Shown one piece after another: positions 6,188-9,602 of a DNA stretch of 9,602 nucleotides. Source of the stretch: PWPS01 sp964573145 (lineage in GTDB: Bacteria; Patescibacteriota; Minisyncoccia; Minisyncoccales; PWPS01); NCBI GenBank assembly GCA_964573145.1, contig CAZNIM010000027.1, positions 1-9,602 on the forward strand, written 5' to 3'. Every line of letters begins with the position of its first letter. Positions within the stretch are counted from its first letter, which is position 1. A program made the position numbers and the translations under genes. The notes beneath the pieces are model-generated. The model was not told where the DNA came from. It was given only the letters and a program-made list of their open reading frames with translations, and did not search any database.

Positions 6188-8234
6188 GGAAATCAATTTA
6201 AGGAATTTTAGAAATGCCAGAAACGAAACATTACTACCACCTGTTGGAGAAAGTTTTATATTAACTGGTGACAATGGTGCCGGCAAATCATCGTTTTTAT
6301 GGGCGATAGTTTTTTGTCTATATGGTTATACCGACTGGACTTTGGATTCCACTCCAACTAGAGGAACTAAATCAGGTAGGGTTTCGGTAAAGTTCGAAAA
6401 AGATGGTAACTATGAAGCCGTTAGGGAATTTACTACCAAATCAACTAATTTTACATTACTAGAAGATGGCGAGCCGGTGGTTGACTCAACCAATAATAAA
6501 GACCACGAGGAAGCGTTTAAAAAGGTGTTTCCTGTGAATAAGGAGGCTTTCCTACACTTAGTATGTAAAGTGCAAACAGAGGACCACAGATACTCGTTAG
6601 GCTCGTTCTGTAGGAGCACAAGCAAAGGTATGTATGATATAATTAAAAATTTCATCGATGTTATCAAATTCGAAAAATATGAGAAGAAAAATAAAGATAT
6701 TTTGTCTTCTCTTAAGGATAGAAAGATAGAATTAGAATCAAGTATTAAAATATATGAAGAAATGATTAATAAAATCAAGAAAGAGTTGGACAAGGTTGAT
6801 AAGAATAAAATCGAAAAGAAGTTAGATAAGATGAGAAATTTCAAGAAAAAATATGAGGATAAGGTAGATGAATGGTCTACTAAGCTTCATAAGAAAAAAG
6901 AATACGATAAAGCCCAGAAGACTATTAAGAAATACAACGATATAGAAGATTATATCGAAGAATGGGATAAAATAAAATATATAGACGACCCTGGCGTAGA
7001 ATATGAAGAGGGTAAGATAAAGGAATTAGAAAAAAAGATCAGAAAACAGGAAAAAGAAAGAGAAAAATTCGAAAAAAGATTAGAGGAAGTTAAAAAACTT
7101 ATCGAAAATGAAGAGGAAAGAATAGAAAAAGTCGAGAAAGAAAACCGGAAAATAGAAAAAGAAAACGATAAAATAGATAATGAAATTGATACGCTAAAAG
7201 AACGCATCGGCCTGGTAGAAGATGGTCAATGCCCTAAATGTGGACATGAGTTTAAAAATCCCGAAGATGAGATTGAACATTACCAAAAAGAGATAGAAAA
7301 ACTTGAGAACAAAAAGAAAGAAGTAAAAGATTTGCCGGAAAAGAAATTCAATGAGTTATCCGAGGAAAAAGATCAATTAGAAGCCGCATTGGATTTATTA
7401 GACGAATCAACTCTAGAAGAATCCCTTAAGAATCAAAAGAAAGCGAAAGAATATCAGAAGGTAAAAGAGTTTAATAAGAACTATCCTTATGATATTACAC
7501 CCGAAAAAGCTCATGCTAAATATGAGAATGCTTTAGAAAAGGAAGAGCCAAAAGGCGAGATTCCGGACGAAGATAAAATAAAAGATGCCAAAAAGAAATT
7601 AAAAGTTGCCAATAATAAAATACCTGATTTACAATCTAAGTTTGACGCTTATGAGAAGAACGAAAAGGATTTAAAAGAGAATAAAGAAAACTTAAAAGAG
7701 GCTAATGAAGAGTTAAAAGAAGTTAAAGAGGAATATGTTAGTCATAATAATTTAAGTGACATATATTCCAGGACCGGCGCTCCTCATTTTATGATACAAG
7801 AGTTTTTGGACCAACTAGAATATAATGCCAATAAATATTTAAGGGATTTTGCTGATGGCCGTTTCTCAGTAGAGTTTTCAACTGATTACCAAAGCAATAA
7901 CCCGTTAGATATGAAATTTTATGACTTAAAATTCGGTAAAAAACAACCCATGCCTTTTAGTAGCTTTTCTAAAGGCGAGAGGACAAGGATTGCCCTAGCC
8001 GTTGAGTTTTTGGGATTTAGGAAGACTTTTGCTGAACTATCGTCTATTGAAATCGATTCAGGTTTTATCGATGAAGTTTATGGTTTAGATGAGGAAGGTC
8101 AAAAGAGGTTTGCTGAAGTTCTATCAGAAATAAGTAGCGTAGTACCTGTTATCGGCGGCGTTGCCTGTTTCGGAGAACATAATTTCGAGAATGTGTTCTT
8201 TATCGAAAATGGTCAGATTGTAGATAAGACTTAA
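6177..8234 (+). CDS. sbcC: SbcC/Rad50-like (T4 gp46-type) ATPase subunit with zinc hook
   Basis: This is the SMC-like ATPase partner of the upstream SbcD nuclease. Walker A is TGDNGAGKSS (30-39), the Q-loop is near Q133, and the zinc-hook CPKC at 352-355 (followed by GHEF) sits in the middle. The ABC signature is SSFSKGER (595-602) instead of the classic LSGGE, and Walker B plus D-loop are FIDEVYGLDEEG (630-641), a T4 gp46-like ending. Two long charged segments, about 160-345 and 365-535, very rich in Lys and Glu, form the antiparallel coiled coil either side of the hook. At 685 residues it lies between T4 gp46 (about 560) and E. coli SbcC (about 1050), so the arms are short. ATG 6177 has AAGGAGG at 6164-6170. 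All ATPase motifs look intact. The last codons run straight into the ribosome binding site preceding the assembly gap. Confidence 0.93.
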   Translation: MRVKEINLRNFRNARNETLLPPVGESFILTGDNGAGKSSFLWAIVFCLYGYTDWTLDSTPTRGTKSGRVSVKFEKDGNYEAVREFTTKSTNFTLLEDGEPVVDSTNNKDHEEAFKKVFPVNKEAFLHLVCKVQTEDHRYSLGSFCRSTSKGMYDIIKNFIDVIKFEKYEKKNKDILSSLKDRKIELESSIKIYEEMINKIKKELDKVDKNKIEKKLDKMRNFKKKYEDKVDEWSTKLHKKKEYDKAQKTIKKYNDIEDYIEEWDKIKYIDDPGVEYEEGKIKELEKKIRKQEKEREKFEKRLEEVKKLIENEEERIEKVEKENRKIEKENDKIDNEIDTLKERIGLVEDGQCPKCGHEFKNPEDEIEHYQKEIEKLENKKKEVKDLPEKKFNELSEEKDQLEAALDLLDESTLEESLKNQKKAKEYQKVKEFNKNYPYDITPEKAHAKYENALEKEEPKGEIPDEDKIKDAKKKLKVANNKIPDLQSKFDAYEKNEKDLKENKENLKEANEELKEVKEEYVSHNNLSDIYSRTGAPHFMIQEFLDQLEYNANKYLRDFADGRFSVEFSTDYQSNNPLDMKFYDLKFGKKQPMPFSSFSKGERTRIALAVEFLGFRKTFAELSSIEIDSGFIDEVYGLDEEGQKRFAEVLSEISSVVPVIGGVACFGEHNFENVFFIENGQIVDKT

Positions 8235-8242
8235 AAGGAGGT
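8233..8242 (+). promoter_or_regulatory. Ribosome binding site of a gene whose start lies in the assembly gap
   Basis: AAAAGGAGGT overlaps the stop codon of the SbcC gene and ends at the first N. A start codon is therefore expected within about ten bases inside the gap. It most simply belongs to the gene whose 3' end is visible from 8343. Confidence 0.6.
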
Positions 8243-8342
8243 NNNNNNNNNNNNNNNNNNNNNNNNNNNNNNNNNNNNNNNNNNNNNNNNNNNNNNNNNN
8301 NNNNNNNNNNNNNNNNNNNNNNNNNNNNNNNNNNNNNNNNNN
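8243..8342. other. Assembly gap of 100 N
   Basis: Exactly 100 undetermined bases interrupt the sequence. A round 100 is the conventional placeholder for a gap of unknown length, so the true distance may be shorter or longer and could even hide whole genes. No translation across it should be trusted, on either strand. Confidence 0.99.
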
Positions 8343-8489
8343 GAAATTAGACAAACAGGTAAATTCAATATGTTCTTAGAGAGAAAGGCGATTATGCAGT
8401 ACGCTAACGATAACAACATGTTTAATTTAGTTAGTTATGTCGGTAATGACAGAGAAAAATACATGGAAGTCTTAAAGGAGCTGGGATAA
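8343..8489 (+). CDS. DUF5049-like small phage protein, 3' part only (48 residues visible)
   Basis: The 5' end is lost in the assembly gap; the open frame from the gap edge runs 48 codons to TAA 8487-8489. The visible part begins EIRQTGKFNMF, followed by a helix (AIMQYANDNNMFNLVSYV) and a short tail ending YMEVLKELG. This matches my memory of DUF5049, small proteins of Firmicutes phages with an I-R-x-(S/T)-G-x-x-NMF start, a helix, and then an (L/V)xx(Y/F)I segment and a terminal YxxF/VLxxG. In that family only about ten residues normally precede the IR motif, which agrees with the ribosome binding site seen just before the gap if the gap is short. The family's function is unknown to me. The stop overlaps the next start (TAATG). 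The assignment is by eye. Confidence 0.65.
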   Translation, partial: EIRQTGKFNMFLERKAIMQYANDNNMFNLVSYVGNDREKYMEVLKELG

Positions 8490-8998
8490 TGTATGTAAGG
8501 AGCGGAGAAAAGAAAATGTTTAAACAAGCAGCCATAGCTATGGCTGCCTGTTCAGACCTCTGGGAAGTACTCGACGAATTAGACTCTTTCTCATATGGTA
8601 AGAGGGCTGTCAGCACAGCTGAGACATACTTAAATAAGATCAATAAGACTATCGTTGATAGAGGTAAGCATAAACTTGTGAAGAAGATTAAGGCCCAATT
8701 ACGGGGGAATAATAGGATAAGAATAACTCACACCCTTTCAGAGGACCAGAAATGCCAGGACTGGTTTTCCAGGTACTTTATTATTTATGTCGCTTTAAGG
8801 GATTATGTAAATTATTATTCACAGAACAACTTCATACCTAAAAAAGTATTATCGGGAGCAAAAAGAGCAAAAACTTTAGTGAAAAACGCCTTTGAAAAAG
8901 ATGCTAAATCGGCAGAACTAAATTGGGAAGCTATACATTATATATTAGAAAATAAACAAGACGACTACGAATACGAAGGGAAGGTTGTTATTGTATGA
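8489..8998 (+). CDS. Hypothetical protein, 169 aa
   Basis: I do not recognise this protein. Two in-frame starts are plausible: ATG 8489, in a TAATG overlap with the upstream stop and eight bases after AAAGGAG (8474-8480), and ATG 8516, eight bases after GGAG (8504-8507). I choose 8489 for its better site and coupling; the shorter form would have 160 residues. The product is mostly helical in appearance, basic in the middle (KHKLVKKIKAQLRGNNRIRI) and acidic at the end. It has a hydrophobic aromatic stretch (WFSRYFIIYVALRDYVNYY) that is too charged for a clear membrane helix. The AAIAMAA segment near the N-terminus is encoded by a perfect 20-bp palindrome (8528-8547). It overlaps the next gene by four bases (ATGA). 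Function is unknown. Confidence 0.75.
   Translation: MYVRSGEKKMFKQAAIAMAACSDLWEVLDELDSFSYGKRAVSTAETYLNKINKTIVDRGKHKLVKKIKAQLRGNNRIRITHTLSEDQKCQDWFSRYFIIYVALRDYVNYYSQNNFIPKKVLSGAKRAKTLVKNAFEKDAKSAELNWEAIHYILENKQDDYEYEGKVVIV
8523..8552. repeat. Palindrome: perfect 20-bp core within a 30-bp inverted repeat
   Basis: The core at 8528-8547 reads GCAGCCATAG then CTATGGCTGC and is its own reverse complement. After one mismatched pair (A8527/C8548) the symmetry continues with AACA (8523-8526) and TGTT (8549-8552). As RNA it could form an 8-bp stem with an AGCT loop, extended by four more pairs past an internal mismatch. It lies just inside the 5' end of the coding region, 7 bases after ATG 8516. By simple base odds (4 to the power -10 per position) a 20-bp perfect palindrome is expected about 0.01 times in a window this size. 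It might be a protein-binding site or a translational control hairpin. Confidence 0.85.
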
Positions 8999-9537
8999 TT
9001 GATAGGATATTAAACTGTACTGTCGGCGAGGAAGAATTGGTAAGAAATTTAGAAAACCGAGTCCCGGGCGCAATATTTATGGGTAGGGAAATTGCTATGG
9101 ACAAGAATGAACTATTGAAATTGGAACACATTATGGATGGAGCTAAAAAGAAACTAATCGAAAGGATAAAAACTAAGGACCCTTCTTTAGTGATAATTAA
9201 AGCATTATCAGATCTCGAAATAGATGAACATGGTTTTATAGAAGAATTTTCAGACGAAATACCCAAAACTATTCAAGAAAAATTCGTCAGCTATTTAAGG
9301 ACCGGGAGGAACATATATGAAAAAGAACTCTGGCAATATATAGATGAATTCGAAAAGGAGGTGGAGGAAGAACGAGAAGAATGTAAAGAAGTATTAGAAG
9401 AAAACAGAGAAAAAATATACAGTCATAACTACCCGGCGCATGTGGCGGCAGAAGTTTTAAAAGATTATAATAGATGGACGGCTCTAGAAGCAACGAAGGA
9501 ATGGAATGATTTATTGATGAATTTCAGGAATTTTTAG
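8995..9537 (+). CDS. Hypothetical protein, 180 aa, acidic with a short coiled coil
   Basis: I do not recognise this protein. It starts in an ATGA overlap with the preceding gene, with a weak purine-rich site (AAGGGAAGG, 8976-8984), so translation is probably coupled. The product is hydrophilic with no signal peptide. A highly charged helix around residues 110-140 (YEKELWQYIDEFEKEVEEE, then a Glu/Lys run) looks like a short coiled coil. The C-terminus (DYNRWTALEATKEWNDLL) has two Trp residues. The N-terminal part contains VPGAIFMGREIAMDKNELL and a helical GAKKKLIERI stretch but no enzyme motif I can name. It is likely an accessory phage protein of unknown role. Confidence 0.75.
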   Translation: MIDRILNCTVGEEELVRNLENRVPGAIFMGREIAMDKNELLKLEHIMDGAKKKLIERIKTKDPSLVIIKALSDLEIDEHGFIEEFSDEIPKTIQEKFVSYLRTGRNIYEKELWQYIDEFEKEVEEEREECKEVLEENREKIYSHNYPAHVAAEVLKDYNRWTALEATKEWNDLLMNFRNF

Positions 9538-9555
9538 ATGAAAGGGAGGAAAATA

Positions 9556-9602
9556 ATGAGTATTAATAAAATGTTAAAGGTGGCAGCAAATCAAATCAAA
9601 AG
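9556..9602 (+). CDS. Partial hypothetical protein, 5' end only
   Basis: A good ribosome binding site (AAGGGAGGA, 9542-9550) precedes ATG 9556 and the frame stays open to the window edge. It gives MSINKMLKVAANQIK, the start of a helix-forming basic N-terminus. The spacing from the previous stop is 18 bases. The product cannot be identified from 15 residues. Confidence 0.6.
   Translation, partial: MSINKMLKVAANQIK

Noticed and set aside
6410..7207. Minus-strand open frames opposite the SbcC coiled coil.
   Set aside because: They are Phe/Ser/Ile-rich translations that arise from antisense reading of Lys/Glu-rich codons; no ribosome binding sites are seen.
8124..8419. Minus-strand open frames spanning the N block.
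   Set aside because: They exist only because undetermined bases contain no stop codons.
8995..9537. Possible fourth paralog of the triplet, because of the C-terminal W-N-D-L.
   Set aside because: There is no central R-P motif at the required 114-residue distance, the protein is shorter, and the rest shows no visible similarity.

Overview
The window is AT-rich, single-strand (+) and almost wholly coding. Genes overlap or are spaced by a few bases, each behind a strong AGGAGG-type ribosome binding site. Stop codons TAA, TAG and TGA are all used normally. The gene content is a dTMP kinase, an SbcD/SbcC (gp47/gp46-type) nuclease pair, a short SigH-like sigma factor, a DUF5049-like fragment and many unknown small proteins. 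Together with the dense packing and the Gram-positive-type Shine-Dalgarno sites, this points to a fairly large bacteriophage or prophage of a Firmicutes (Bacillota) host, quite possibly a spore former. No terminase, capsid, integrase or tRNA gene is visible, so the phage assignment is inference from context. A run of exactly 100 N (8243-8342) indicates a draft, scaffolded assembly.

Layout. 15-709: two small unknown genes. 702-1670: a 322-residue protein that I read as seven tandem copies of a small helix-turn-helix (HTH) unit. 1710-4021: three consecutive genes of 242-270 residues that look like diverged paralogs; each carries a central Arg-Pro motif exactly 114 residues before a C-terminal Trp. 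4018-4128: a 36-residue zinc-ribbon gene with a GTG start. 4091-4642: a SigH-like sigma factor. 4617-5228: dTMP kinase. 5222-6187 and 6177-8234: SbcD and SbcC homologs. 8243-8342: assembly gap. 8343-8489: 3' end of a DUF5049-like gene. 8489-8998 and 8995-9537: two unknown genes, the first with a perfect 20-bp palindrome near its start. 9556-9602: start of another gene cut by the window edge.

How the genes may work together. dTMP kinase and SbcCD fit the DNA precursor and recombination/end-processing part of a lytic phage programme. The sigma factor, the zinc ribbon overlapping its 5' end and the multi-HTH protein are candidates for controlling transcription. The three-paralog block is unexplained. 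Gene junctions are overlapping or short (the longest real intergenic stretch is 39 nt, 1671-1709) and I see no convincing promoter or terminator, so the whole stretch may be one or a few long transcripts with coupled translation. The most unusual items are the seven-unit HTH protein, the tandem paralog triplet, the zinc-ribbon/sigma overlap and the palindrome at 8528-8547.
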